Shown here in pieces: positions 21,994-35,035 of a stretch of DNA of 64,000 nucleotides. Source of the DNA: Trileptium ribeirensis (taxonomy: Eukaryota > Nematoda > Enoplea > Enoplida > Thoracostomopsidae); the NCBI GenBank assembly GCA_030248225.1, contig JASANE010007194.1:1-64000 (forward strand). The letters are read 5' to 3'. Both the position numbers and the translations under genes were made by a program. The notes below the pieces were generated by a model. It saw only the letters and a list, made by a program, of their open reading frames with translations, was not told the origin of the DNA and did not search any database. Within the stretch, counting starts at the first letter, position 1, and each line of letters begins with the position of its first letter.

Positions 21994-23340
21994 GCATAAA
22001 GATGCATTTAATGTATATATTAACGCAATGCTGCTCACGATTTGAGTATCTACAAAAGTAATCGATGATGAAGGAACTTCAAAAAATAGTTTGCGCTAAC
22101 ATATATTAAGACAATATATACTAATGGACCTATTTAATACCATTTGATGTACCTCACAGTTTTAACTGTGGATGCGCAGTTCGTTCTGAGTGGCACAGAT
22201 ATTGCCTAAATAGTTCTGAGGTTGAGCGGTCCAGATCTGATTGTCTACAATGTGTTTAACGCTTTGTTGCATGAATTAATCTGTATTCCATAGTCTTGAA
22301 TGGACCTAGATCATTTGGTTGCGAGCATTGTACGCTAAACGCTATGCTGTGTATATTCTGTTGCTCGGTTCCTTAAAAAACCTCGCCAAGCATGCGAAAA
22401 AACAACGAACATGCAAATGCACGCGCGTTGTAAATAAAGGCAAGAATGTCGCTTCACAATGAACATTGTATATGCGGCAAAATGCTAAGGTTGAAATACG
22501 TTTTCGAACGGAAAGTTACGTGGGCCATTTTTTACAACGAATGGTTACAAATATTTTTCAAATTTCCCAAGAAACCCGGAAATTTCACAAATTTATCGTT
22601 CCCAAAAGAAAAACCAGCAATTTCGTTTTTTCCAAAATTTGTCAACTTTCCCGTACAAAAATACACAGGGATAACATTTGCATTAAATCTGTACACATGG
22701 CACAATAAAAACTTTCACTTGTTCACTATGCCTTGTCGCTGTTCTAAATTGCACGCTATTCCGTCAGCATTCAGCTCATCCAGCACAGACTGATGGACAT
22801 GGCAAATCACAAAAAATGCTGTATCGTTTTGGGTCATGGCGATGGTTCATCGCAAACTAAACGACCATGCTATGTATTTCCTATTGCTGGTGAAAGCCAC
22901 TGCTCCACAAGCAACTCTGGGACTAGGATGTCCTCTATTTAAAATATTTCAAGTCTGATATTCGATAGCCCAGGTCAGCTTTGATATATCTATGTTTGAC
23001 TAATCCATAAGATTTTTGTATCACCCGATATACCTGTATAGCTGACAACACATTACCATTTCACATTTTAGTAATGCATACCATTTCTCAAAAAAATAAT
23101 GTACATCTCGTGTCGTGTTGTTGCGCTTATTATACCAGGTAAAAAATAACTGCCAGCAGTTGTAGGTCCGATATACGTCTTAATACTGGGAAAGGCTAAA
23201 ATAGCAGCTCGGAAATAGAAAACATACCATTATATTTACTAAAAAACAGTCAAGAATCGGTTAATACACATTTCCGTCTAAACATTTCGTCCAACAGCCA
23301 AATTTCAAATATGTGGAACTATCGATTTCATTGTTAATCA
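21994..23340. other. Spacer, no supported gene
   Basis: Mixed AT-rich sequence. The open frame 22446-22793 has no recognisable family features and codon use like random sequence. No repeats were recognised. Confidence 0.45.
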
Positions 23341-23344
23341 TACT

Positions 23345-24275
23345 TCGATGGTATGGAAATTATCTTTTCACAATAAATATGAACAATTGTAAAATTTATT
23401 TCCTAAAAGAAATTTGTACTGAATATTAAGGACTAAATTTCCTTACTATTCAGAAAATATTTCCAATCGAATTTTATCTTTTCACTATAAATATGGAAAA
23501 TTGTAAAATTTATTTCCTAAAAGAAATTTGTACTGAATATTAAGGACTAAATTTCCTTAATATTCAGAAAATATTTCCAATCGAATTTTATCTTTTCACT
23601 ATAAATATGGAAAATTGTAAAATTTATTTCCTAATAGAAATTTGTACTGTATATTAAGGACTAAATTTCCTTAATATTCAGAAAATATTTCCAATCGAAT
23701 TTTATCTTTTCACTATAAATATGGAAAATTGTACAATTTATTTCCTAATAGAAATTTGTACTGTATATTAAGGACTAAATTTCCTTAATATTCAGAAAAT
23801 ATTTCCAATCGAATTTTATCTTTTCACTATAAATATAGAAAATTGTAAAATTTATTTCTAAAAGAAATCTGTACTGAATATTAAGAAATAAATTTCCTTA
23901 ATATTCAGAAAATATTTCCAATCGAATTTTATCTTTTCACTATAAATATGGAAAATTGTAAAATTTATTTCCTAATAGAAATTTGTACTGTATATTAAGG
24001 ACTAAATTTCCTTAATATTCAGAAAATATTTCCAATCGAATTTTATCTTTTCACTATAAATATGGAAAATTGTAAAATTTATTTCCTAAAAGAAATTTGT
24101 ACTGAATATTAAGGACTAAATTTCCTTAATATTCAGAAAATATTTCCAATCGAATTTTATCTTTTCACTATAAATATGGAAAATTGTAAAATTTATTTCT
24201 AAAAGAAATCTGTACTGAATATTAAGAAATAAATTTCCTTACTATTCAGAAAATATTTCCAATCGAATTTAATAT
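23345..24275. repeat. 114-bp AT-rich satellite, about 8 copies
   Basis: The CGAATTTTATCTTTTCAC word recurs at a spacing of 114, 114, 114, 114, 113, 114, 114 and 113 bases. Each unit has internal dyads, including TTAAGGACTAAATTTCCTTA. The first and last units are diverged, and the central ones are near-identical. Confidence 0.95.
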
Positions 24276-24919
24276 TCTATAGTATATGAAGGAAATATTT
24301 CTTATGATAATTATATGAATTATTTCCTATGTTGGAGAGGAAAAATTTCGTAAATATATAGAAATATATTCATTTTCGAAGACTGACGCTGTCAAGTGAA
24401 AGATGAGCATTAAGTATGCCAACACGGCTCACTTTGTTAATGGTAAAATATATCTATGTGATTAAGGATTATGAAATCATATCTTCGTATTATTTAACTA
24501 GAGAAGTTATCCAACGCTTAGCATAATGAATGAAACGACTACGAAAGGCGTTATAGCTGTTTCCGAAATTATTTATATGAACTTTCTCAGAAAAGCACAG
24601 TATTCATACTTAATTTTTGATATTTCACTTATATATATTTTATAACCGTGGAATATATTTAATTGTTTTACAGATATCAAAAATGCATAACAATATCTCT
24701 AATTAATTTGTTAACAAAAAATAAATCTCTACACGCTCAGCTTCCACTAACACTACCCCGGCTTATCTCTTCATACATCAAAAGCATTGCGCTCTATAGC
24801 CGATCACTTCTGACAAAAATCATAAGGGATTAATTTTCTACCAAGCGAAGCACACTTGAACACGGTGTCACGATACGTTATATGTAGTTGCTGCTTTTCG
24901 TTCAGTTACGTAAGTTCTA
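24276..24919. other. Spacer between satellite and second palindrome
   Basis: AT-rich; no gene or repeat recognised. Confidence 0.5.
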
Positions 24920-25981
24920 GTGGATTTAAAATGCATTAAAAATAAATTTTACATTAAACTCAATGTAGTGCGATGGCATTATAGCCGTTCTGAAATTTTA
25001 AAGAGATTAAGGAAGTGATAATGTTTTTATTTATCGATCAATATGCCGTTTTATTGGACACCCGGAGCAAAAAAATCCTTTTCCCATTATACATCCTTGC
25101 GTATACTGCGTCAAATTGAATGTGCTTGCAACGCATGGAGCGTAAAATAACCACTTTCGCTCTGTCCCCACTCGGCTCCCTTTACTACACATATGTTTGT
25201 TACATGTTGTTCTGTAGGAAACTTGAAATTATTGGTTTTTATGATTCCAACAAGAATTAATAAATAGAAAGTAATTTTCTGATCGGTGGTAACAGACACT
25301 GTTTAGGCTATCATCGAACAGAACACGTACCAGTCAGTTAGATTATAATGATGATAGCTTTCTAATCATAATGGTATAAATGAGAACAAACTGTGATACT
25401 GCACGCACAGTTTCAATGGAGAAAGCAGTTCTAGTAGCCAAGAAAGCTACTCGCTGCGTTGTAGATAACGTTACTTTACTTCAATTTCGTTTGATTTACA
25501 AAGTTTACAAGCGCACTGGTTGGTGCTTGGCCCAATTTATATTAGCCAAGCATACGCTAAGTACTTCTACGTAAGCCATACTCTATTACCCAGTTGGACT
25601 GGTTTAACTCATTAGCGTTGCAGCCTCGAGACTTCTGAATGTGTAAAATAGCTGCTACAAGCATCGACCTGGTTTTGATATGTTCTGACAAACTTGCAGG
25701 TAATTTATCAAAAATTCCTACTGAAATGTGTGCCCTACTTACCGTTTCACACGACACATTGCTTAGTTAATCTTTTCTTTTGCTTAATTGCATTGGAGCT
25801 TGATCATTGTATAATATATATTACAATGTTTGGATTAGAGGTTAAGCAAAAATGTGGAAAATCTCAAACAAAATTTTTTAACCGGAATTGCAGTTTAGGT
25901 ATGGTTTTTGCTCTTTGCGGAAACCGCAACCGGAACACGATTTTAGCCGAAACCCAAAACGGAACTCCGGTTACTCCCTAA
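24920..25981 (-). mobile_element. CCGG-ended TIR element A, left-arm copy, truncated
   Basis: It ends at 25981 with CCGGTTACTCCCTAA. The opposite end is missing because palindrome homology stops inside the element at about 24920. It has no transposase frame. Confidence 0.6.
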
Positions 25982-27407
25982 TATATATAAATATATCAAA
26001 CACTACTAAGAGTTCAGATTAGAGCTAGTACTTGCTATAGGAAATTGTCAACTACCAAATGCTGATAACTAATTCCGAAAATTTGTATGACGAACTTTAG
26101 AACTTGTCGACATATGCTGGCTTCTCCAAATATGAGGATCTGCCAGGTATTTCGCCCTCGCCCGAGGTTTACCCAAGTTCATGCACACAGGTAAATTTTC
26201 GCCTCCCCAAGTTCATGTCCCCAGGTACTTGCCTGCTCGACTAAAAATAACCAAATTTTTGTCTGATGGGCTTAAAAATATACGAATTTTTTCCAATTTT
26301 GGCTAAAAATACCCAAATTTTCCCTGCGGGGGCTAAAAACTCTAAAATTTCCCATTTTTAGTATGCACAATAATTATAATCCATTGCAAAGTAAGACGTT
26401 TTTGACTTTTTCTGTTGGTTACATCATTATGTTGCCTTCGGTTAAGCTGTGATGACCTCCATATGAGCTGGAGGAGTCGCCCTAAGTCTATTCGGCTCCC
26501 AGCAATTCCGAACTGGGAGCCGAATAATTCCGAACCAGATCATGTCGCTAGCTACAATTTTGGCACTTTGGAGAACTCAAATGTGAAGTAGCCAACGACA
26601 AATTAATCTCAATGATAGTATGATTAATACGAGATAGTTGCTATAATCTATACAGCTATAACCTAATTTATAACCTTAGATGACTTCTCAACAAACGGTT
26701 AGAATTTATTTTTCATTATTTATGATTCCTAATTGCTAAATGCGATACCTATCAGCGATATCTGCCCGTTAAAATTGACAAATTCACTGATCGATAGTGA
26801 CCCGAGATTTGACGACAACGAAAAAAGCTATTTTGAAATGGAAATTCAAAAATACCAACAAAAGACATCAAAAGAAACAACTTGTTAGAAGCGACATTTA
26901 GAATTTGATTTTAAGATCTTTCGTCAGGCGTAGACGGCGTTATTGGATTAACAAATTTTTCCCCTGCAGCCACTATAATAGGTCTTTTCCTCTTTATTGG
27001 AGTCGTAACTGACGGCAAACTAGCGCCTCGATTTGAGAAGCCATGCCGGAATCCCGGCACAGAGAATATAAATTAAGTTGGCTCCGCCTTGAACTAAATC
27101 ATTTGGGTTTTAGCCTCAGTTGTATAACAGAAATTATTCAGCAAACTTGGTTTCATCAATGAACTAACTGGAAACTGTCACTATATTTTTCACGAAACAC
27201 TCATTGCCCGAGATAATATGTCAAAATAATGTTGCGTAAAACAAGAACATAATGTACCAACCATTGAATGTTGAATTTTTTCTTAAATCTATATTGGGTC
27301 TGTTGTTTTTAGATCTACAGTTACCCAGGCAGAATTAGGTGTATATAAAATCTAGTGTAAACGAAATACTAACGAATTATAGCCAATAGATCGATCGAGA
27401 TTCGTTA
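25982..27407. other. Left-arm interval without a gene (mirror about 46208-47621)
   Basis: AT-rich. A degenerate run of CTAAAAATA-CCAAATTTT-type words occurs near 26230-26350. No coding sequence is supported. Confidence 0.45.
26489..26526. repeat. Perfect 14-bp hairpin
   Basis: TATTCGGCTCCCAG, a 10-base loop, then CTGGGAGCCGAATA. It is GC-richer than its surroundings. Confidence 0.85.
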
Positions 27408-27415
27408 AATTGACA

Positions 27416-28197
27416 CAGTGGCGAGGCTCAGGTGAGGGCTGGGGGGCTAAGCCCCCAAATTAGCTAAATCTACCCCCCCCGAATTGAAAACGGATTAGTC
27501 CCCCCCCCAAATTTTTCAGTTCCCACATTTTCGCCCCACCAACGAGATCTTGACAGCTTCACGCAAAAAAACAGACAAAACACAAGCGTACACACTCTAG
27601 CATACGAACCACACTGTCTGTTCCGATATAAAAAGTTAATAGTTGTATATGAGATATGTTTTTGTTATAATAATGCGAGTGAATATTTCGTATAAATATA
27701 TTTGTTGTTTTGAACAAACGAGTTTAAGAACAAAATGTTCAAGGTAACCCTAAAACGTACAAAGAGTGACTTGGTCTTCAAACTTAAGGGTCAAAGCCCT
27801 AAATATCGAGAGTTAACTCAAGCCTTTTGCATGCTTCTCGAGTGTTATCCCTGAACATTAAGGGTGAAAAATTACAGTGTGAAATAAAAGAAATAGTGTC
27901 ATACCGTGTTCAGTGAAAGAGCAACACTGGTCATACGTTTCGTTCGTGCCTTTTTATGTGTTATCGATCTGTTTTAAGCATATTTAGGTTCACAGTAAAC
28001 TTCCTATTGTCTGTTACTTATTGATTAATGTTATTCAAACGGACGAGCAAATAGAATAAACTTATTTGAAATTAATAAATCAAGATTTTTTATCAGTAGA
28101 TACGCTAATTAAATGTGTTGAGTAAGAAGTGAACGGTCGTAGGGCTATAGCCCCCCCCCCCCCCCCCCCCAAATTCAGAGGGCTGGCCTCGCCACTG
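27416..28197. mobile_element. hAT-type MITE, long form, left arm
   Basis: Ends are CAGTGGCGAGGC and GCCTCGCCACTG, with G/C-runs just inside. Flanks AATTGACA and ATTAGACA match at 6 of 8 positions, consistent with a decayed 8-bp target duplication. The CAGTGGCG-type terminus and 8-bp duplication are typical of hAT elements. No transposase frame was recognised in the 782 bases. It contains a long C run (about 28150-28170). Confidence 0.75.
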
Positions 28198-28205
28198 ATT
28201 AGACA

Positions 28206-29151
28206 ACAACTATTAGTACTCCATTAGACGATTAGACAACATTTTTAATCGCAACCTATTATTTATTATAGCGCATTCAAACTTCGTTGAACCAAAAACA
28301 AACTAAATCAAACGAAAATTTTCATCATTTCATTCTCATTATAACTCTAATTAAAATGAACAAAATAGACAAAAACATCTAACATATTAAAAACGATGAG
28401 AGTCTACATTTTCTATTAATAATTCATTCTCATAATTGGTAATACAGTCACTAATGCTATAATGTCAACCACATATTTGCAATGGCTTGACTTACTTCGT
28501 TAACAAGGAACAACAGCTGTTTAACGCCAACATGAGAATCGTGTTGAAAATAAAAATCAACGCCCGGTCTTCCAAAGCTAAAAATGTATATATCATGAGT
28601 TACAATAGCAATTCTACGCCAACATTGCCGAAAATAAGTCGCCCAATTACACCAAGAGTCTCTAAAGAAACTTTTTAAAAAAGTATTGACGGTCGGTCAT
28701 ACTGCTGTGTTTTTCCTTGGCCGATGATGTAATAGTTTAAGGCAACCCTTGAGCAAGTATTTCCAAGTGATACCTTCGCAAAGTTCTCTGAGGAGTATCG
28801 GCTACATTACCAAGGTTTTTTGGTGAGTACTACCTACATACTAGTAAATAACCGTGATATTAGAGGAAGTATCACGAGTTTCCCCTATCAATGTTTTGAT
28901 TTCGTTATCAACGACAAGATAGTTGTTAACGTCTTAATGAACCTTGGAGCATCATGCAGCGGGATTGTTTTGTGTTCTTCTTAGTGCAAAAACAGTGAAA
29001 ACACCTAATTTCGAAAAACACAAAATTTAGCACACCTGAAGAGCTTAATTAAAAGACTACAAAAACAAAAATTTTTCAACGCTGAATGCTTATAAACTGG
29101 CCATGTTTATAACTGCGGTACATCTGCATTGAACATGGAGGTGCCATCATT
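28206..29151. other. Left-arm interval without a supported gene (mirror about 44488-45434)
   Basis: An open frame 28487-28678 and its mirror 44962-45153 are conserved only because the arms are. No motif or splice structure was seen. Confidence 0.4.
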
Positions 29152-29238
29152 CTAATTTTCCCAGGCAGCAATACCAGACTCAATTTCTTCTTCACTAAAT
29201 ACTGTAACACTACTCATTGCATGACCTTCTCTGTAACG
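29152..29238 (-). CDS. Exon-like frame, left arm copy
   Basis: On minus, a strong acceptor (CCCTGTTTCAG) is followed by 28 codons, reading RYREGHAMSSVTVFSEEEIE then SGIAAWEN, and a stop. Composition and codon choice look like coding sequence, unlike the surroundings. The mirror copy at 44401-44487 differs by a synonymous change (TAC for TAT). The protein family was not recognised. No upstream exon in a compatible phase could be joined: an open stretch mirroring 44185-44335 lies nearby, but its only candidate donor gives the wrong phase. It may be the last exon of a decayed gene or a captured exon. Confidence 0.3.
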   Translation of the reverse strand, partial: RYREGHAMSSVTVFSEEEIESGIAAWEN

Positions 29239-30904
29239 CTGAAACAGGGTATTTGGGTCTTGCGGATTAATTAAAAACACAGGTAAATTTCAAAAAACAC
29301 ACTTTAGCACAGCATGAATTTTGAAAAAAACCTTGTCGTGGAGGTACCTCCTAGAACCCTAGGAAACGGGGAAGTAGGCCAAAAACGGCCACATCATCGC
29401 AATTGAAAGTAAATGATTCATGAACATCTGTTTTGACACTTAGACAAAATATTTATACCAACTTCTTTCCCTGTTGTAATATCCGTAAAAAGATGTGAAC
29501 ATACTGGATGAATTTCAATTGGTGAATTTCACTTCATCAGCATGGAGGCTGGGTGTATCTTTACAGATAACACGAGAGGAAAACAAAATTTGTTATGGTA
29601 ATCGGAAGCAAACATACATTTCGTGAAAACAAAATATTATATTATATATATATATCTAACTGCCAAAGCTTCAAACATAGTCTACATTTAGCCCGCAGTT
29701 CCAGCAGAAGTTTCCGACAAAACGTTGGTGCGCTTATGCCTACAGATCTTCCATGTCAGTTAAATGCGTGGTCGCCATTGACCAAAATGTATTGAATGCA
29801 ATATGCTAACTTTCGCAGAGTGATTATATATATTCTGGTATTTTATAAAACCGCCGTAGACTTATGACATAACAACGTAGCAAAACACGGATTCTGGTCT
29901 AGATTAAGGTCAGAATTAAGGAAATGACTAATTTTTGCCGGAATCGAAAGCTCCGGTTTTACGCCTATTGGATATCTGCAGGGCCAAATTTTTCATAAAA
30001 GTTTCGCATTCTATAATCAAAATTAGCTGACAAGCTAAATAAAAATTGCAACAATATTCTTGGCGTTAGTTGTATAAAATAAAATATATTATGCCTTTGT
30101 GTTCGCCGCTCAGGTACCTCTCATTAGCTCGTTTAACTTCCCAACACAAATTTGTCCACAAAAATGTCAGCTAATCATTGTAAAGGACATAGAGGTAACG
30201 CTAGGCAATCAAACAGTCATTATATATGTATGTCTTATGTATTATGTAGTCAATAACATGTTAGCTATGACATCGTTTAAGTTACAGCCTAACGATTTTT
30301 GTTTAGTATCTTCGACAAATATCTACTGCCAAAATGTGTCTATCGGTTATTTCTCCCATATTCGTTAAAACTACACCATATAGCGAGCGATGCCGAGTAC
30401 GTATTTCACATTGACAAGCATTGTCTAACAGCTTCAATTCGCCCGGTCAGGGGAAACGGCACGAATGTTGATAGTCTTTTAAACCCTTGCTAAACACAGA
30501 AAGGCAACGATACACCACCAGTGCATTGGAGACACAATGGATGTAATTTTCTGGATATTAGTAATTTTGTTATTACAAGCGTGGTAATGGCGAGCCCTAC
30601 TTACTGTGCGGGAGCATGAATGTCGAAAAACAAATGTGTTTTTCGTTAATTTTAAAATGCACGCGACAATGTTACACGCATTTTCATGTTGAATTTTTCA
30701 GACTGAAAAAGACAAGACCCATTGAGAAGATTTCAAAACAGCTCGCGTTGCGATTTCCTGGTGCAGGTTGGAAAATTTGCGGTTACTTCCGGCAAGATTT
30801 TTCCTTTAAATATGCTAGAATAGTTCGTGCTAACCTAATAACTAAACAAGGCTTGTTGGAAATATTCGAAATTTCCAAATCACAACTTTAAATAAATTTA
30901 TATA
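29239..30904. other. Left-arm interval without a supported gene (mirror about 42737-44400)
   Basis: Open frames at 30099-30368 and 30616-30891 (mirrors 43275-43544 and 42750-43022) have no recognised family and no start or splice context. Confidence 0.4.
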
Positions 30905-31275
30905 ACTGGCCTGTTCACAGCCTTCCGAAAATTGGGGGGACTTCGGGGGGCCCATGTTCATTCTCGGGGGAAATTTAAAGTGGGGGGGGGGTAACTTTTG
31001 CTTAAAAATACTAAATATTTCCATATTTTCATGCATTTTTACTACCTTGAATGTATTTCCAAGCTAAAAACGATATTTTAGCATTATAAATAGTGGTAAT
31101 TAATGTTAAAAAACCAATTTACAAACAAAAAACATAAATTTTTAGACATAAAAATTTTTTGGAATTAGTTGAACATGAGGGTTTCGGCCGAATGGCGGGC
31201 GGACATGGGGGAAAATCTCACGAACATGGGGGATTTGGAAAGTGGGGCTCCCCCACTGCCTGTGGACAGGCCAGT
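30905..31275. mobile_element. MITE with ACTGGCCTGT ends, left arm
   Basis: ACTGGCCTGTTCACAG at the left and CTGTGGACAGGCCAGT at the right are inverted repeats, 371 bases in total, with G-rich runs inside both ends. Flanks are TA-rich, and no target duplication can be fixed. Confidence 0.65.
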
Positions 31276-31589
31276 ATAATTTAATAAAAATTGTAGGTCG
31301 TAGGGCTCTAGAACTTGCGGAATTGCTGCTTTCGACGTAAGTAAAATAACTCTATTCATCGTATCGTTACACACATCTACCCCTCAACGTATAATTAATA
31401 GAAGAATCCCAAGTTTTCAGAATTTTCTTGCCAAACTTTAACATTTATAGCCCCATGAAGCACATCGGTAACGACATGGTCAATACACCTTTGAAAGATT
31501 AAAACCAAAGTATTTAGCTGGATAAATAACTCATATACCCAACGTTAAGGCTCATTAACACTATTGTTTTTATTTTAGCTTATAGTTGA

Positions 31590-34500
31590 AATCAAGTTCC
31601 GATTTCGGTTCCGTTTCCGACAATTTACAATTTCGGTTTCGGCTCTGCTAATGTCGATTCCGTTTACTCACTGCAATGTAGGTTTGATAACAAGCAGAGA
31701 ATTGCCGGAAACGGAACTGTCCATTTAAACCGGTTCCGAAACATGGTCTTCGAAATTTATATATAGTAAAATAAATGAAGGTACATACTATATACAGTAC
31801 CCGCCAAAAATGACTGTCGCTCGCTCGCGACTCGCTCGAAATAAATTTGTTCTAAAAATAGAATTTTCTATTAATTTAAATAGTTTCGAAATCTCGAGCA
31901 GGCCACTCGTTTGTGGCTCGCTAGAGACTCGCTCGAACTCGCTCGCTCGAAATGCGGCGGTCATTTTTGACAAGTACTGTATATATATTAAAACAGGCTT
32001 CAGCAAAGTGGAGAGGTGGGGAAAAATGGGTGAACTCCAGTTGGCCCTCTAGCAAAGTTTTGGCTCCCCGTGCAAAAAGCACCCTAGCAAAATTTGTGCC
32101 CCCCCCCCGTAAAAACACCCCCAGATGACATAAAAAAATTGACAAATTTTATTTTACAAAGATCACTTTCCGAAGTTAAAGTCTGACTAAAATTGGTTGA
32201 CAAGTTGCTTTTAACCTCAATAAAAACGTTTTTCACCGTTTCGGAGGCTATTTATTAATAAATTTTAACATTTTTCGCTGAAAAATATTAAATTTAAATA
32301 TTTCGACACTTTCCCTGTTGAAGTTACGGGGAGGTCCCAGTTCCCACCACCTGTCAGAATTCGGGGCCCCCCCCCCCCCCGTTTCATGGCCCGTTGCAAA
32401 AATTTCAGCGAATGGAGTAAAATCTGTAAAATTTTAACTAAAGTCTGTTTAAAAATAAATTTTACGTTGAATTTAATGTATTGGGTCGACTATTATTGTC
32501 TCTTTGTTGCTTTGAAGGCGCTGAGGAAGCAATTATTTATTTATGAACCAAGCTGCGTCTGTCGGTGTTTTTGTCCGCCGCAGCAAAAAATATCGGTTCT
32601 TTTCCATTATCCCTCAGCCCGCGTTTGCCTAAAAATGGTCAGATTCTGGAAATTTTGGTATTTTTGTGATCCTCGAGATCTCCCCTGGTCATTCCAACCA
32701 AAAATCGAATTTTTAAAATTTAAATTTTTTTCGGGTCCAAAGGGATAACTTAGGAACCGGTTACCGGACCTCGTTAAAGACTAGTGAAGCTCGCTTGCGA
32801 GCCAGAATTCGAGTGATGAGAACAATCCCCCGAAGTCTGTTGTAGAAACCACACACAAACAAAGCCTACACACAGTACGAAGGTGCAGCATTATATAAAC
32901 CCTGAGTGATGAGTCATAGTTACGCCAACCTCTTTAGATAGCCAACGTATGCAGTAGACAAAGCACCATACAACGAGTACAAAAACAATTAACTAACAAT
33001 TTAATAATTCAATAGAACTCTAAATTGACCGTGAAAAGAACTTTAAAAAAATTCAAACCGACACTTAAAAAAATTTCATTTTTCATACCAAGTATGAAGC
33101 AGAAGTGTGAAAAATATTTGCCACACAATATTTTTTGACACTCACAATGAGCTTGTTGGCCCATAAAGCCCCATATAAGACACTAAAAGCAACAAAAAAT
33201 ACACATTTAGGTGCATTTCCCACGACTTTTCACCAAATATGAAATTTAGCGCCAACTATAAGCTTATAGACTCCAGATTGGGAAGTAGTTGAAAAACTTT
33301 TTATATATCATTGGAAAGCCCTGGTTAAGCTACATGGAATAGGCCTATTAGTTTGCGGATAGCTCGTTTACTTATTGAGAAAAGTCGCAAAAAGTGGAGG
33401 GGTGCCTGAAAAATGGGCCAAAATGACGTCATTTTGCCCCATAACTTTTCCCACGGGAAAAAATTCAAAAATCGGGTTCCGTCACTACACCTAAATCGAC
33501 CATTGTGGTTCGAATGAGCTATCTTGCATCAAAATCAGCTCAACCGATATCGAGATCCAGGTGCGACAGACACACATAGACAGACACACACAGACAGGAC
33601 CTCCTCAACCCCTCCTCCAGAGCCAAAATTGAAAATTCTCGTTCCACTCCCTCGCTTCACTCACGAGTGGAATGAGCTGGCTTCAATAACATCATTCGAT
33701 TCAGCTCGTCAAGCTGCTTCGAATTGGGGGTAAAAGTCCAATTTTTAAGAAAAACTTCTTAGGTTCAAAAGGGGGATTCTTGAGACCCGAAAAAATGAAA
33801 AAAATTTAAATTTTAAAAATTCGATGTTTGGTTGGAATGATCAGGGGGATGTCACAGGATCACAGAAATACCAAAATTTCCTGAATCTGACCATTTTTGG
33901 GCAAACGCGGGCTAGGGGGGGGGGATAATGGAAAAGAACCAAAATATCTTCCACAACACATCCCTATTTAAACTGAGTCGCATTGAATATGTTTGCAATG
34001 CATGGAGCGTAGAGTAGACCATTTCGCTCTGTCTCCTATGGCCTCTCTTCATTTCTGGGCACTTTAAATTTATGGGGTGTGCGGGTTGGCCTACCATTTT
34101 TAAGTGCCTCTTGGCAAAAAAGGAATGCCCCCGGTTCGTGCCCTTAGCAAAATTTTGGGCTCCCGCGGTTCATCGTCTTTCGGCAAATTTTTTTGCTTAC
34201 GCTCGGTAAAAACTTGAAAATCCCGTCTTGAATCTAAAAAAAAAAATTTCGTAAATTTCAAAATTTGCTTCAAACCCGTTTTTTCTCTCCATCAAATGCG
34301 TTTTGGATTTTTTACCGTTTTTCTCTTGGCAAAATACCCCTAGCAAAATTTTCAGAGAATGGAAAGCCATGTATTAGACATATGTTTGGTTCGTGTTATT
34401 CCGTATAAAGCAAGAAATTATTGGTTTATCCGTGCCTGAAACAAAAGAACTGAACGTTTCACTAAATACAGTTCATTAAAACAATGCAGTTTGTGGCTAT

Positions 34501-35035
34501 TCTGCAGATGTGGAACTTTACTCCAATGTATACTGACTTACAAAAACTACTAGATCACTGGGTTGTGGTTGAGGTAATTTCTGTTAGTCAAGCTTATATC
34601 ATTGTAAAATACTCAGAATTATTATGCATGTTGTGGTACAGTATTCAAGTTTAAAAGTTCCGGCCTAAGTGCTTTTAATCAATCCATACTCTGTTGCATA
34701 TCAAGTTGTGTTCAATTCATGAACCGATGATCATCTGTATTGGTAAAACAATCACTACAAAAATCAGCTTGTCTTTGCTTTGCAACATAAGCTCAACATG
34801 AACAATACCTGAGGGTCACAACTAAAAATTCCTACTGCATTTATTTGTCCTATTCACTTTATACCTGAGTTAATATTAGAACTTGATCACTATGGTGATA
34901 TACCACAGCTGGAGCAAAAAATCTGGAAAACTTTTTAACATAATTTTAGTTCCGGTATGGTTTTTATATACCTTTTGCTGGAAGCGGAACCGGAACACCA
35001 TTTTCGCCTGAACAGGAATTCCGGTTACTCCCTAA
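31590..35035 (-). mobile_element. CCGG-ended TIR element B, left-arm copy
   Basis: Longer, diverged relative of element A (end word CCGGTTACTCCCTAA at 35035; GGCGTAGAG-type and GCATGGAGCGT words near 34000). It carries nested insertions: a Tc1/mariner MITE (31795-31979), two stretches of the GGCAAAATTTT repeat (about 32040-32400 and 34095-34390) and a CAGACACA microsatellite (about 33562-33600). The far terminus near 31590 is approximate. Confidence 0.5.
31795..31979. mobile_element. Tc1/mariner-type MITE, left arm
   Basis: 185 bases bounded by TA on both sides. Termini CAGTACCCGCCAAAAATGAC and its imperfect complement (CAGTACTTGTC...) are followed by GCTCGCTCG-rich subterminal repeats. TA target sites and CAGT ends fit Tc1/mariner. 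Confidence 0.75.

Noticed and set aside
33524..33733. 69-residue frame identical in both arms of the second palindrome
   Set aside because: It covers a CAGACACA microsatellite and codes for DRQTHTDR-type residues. Identity reflects arm identity, not selection on a protein.
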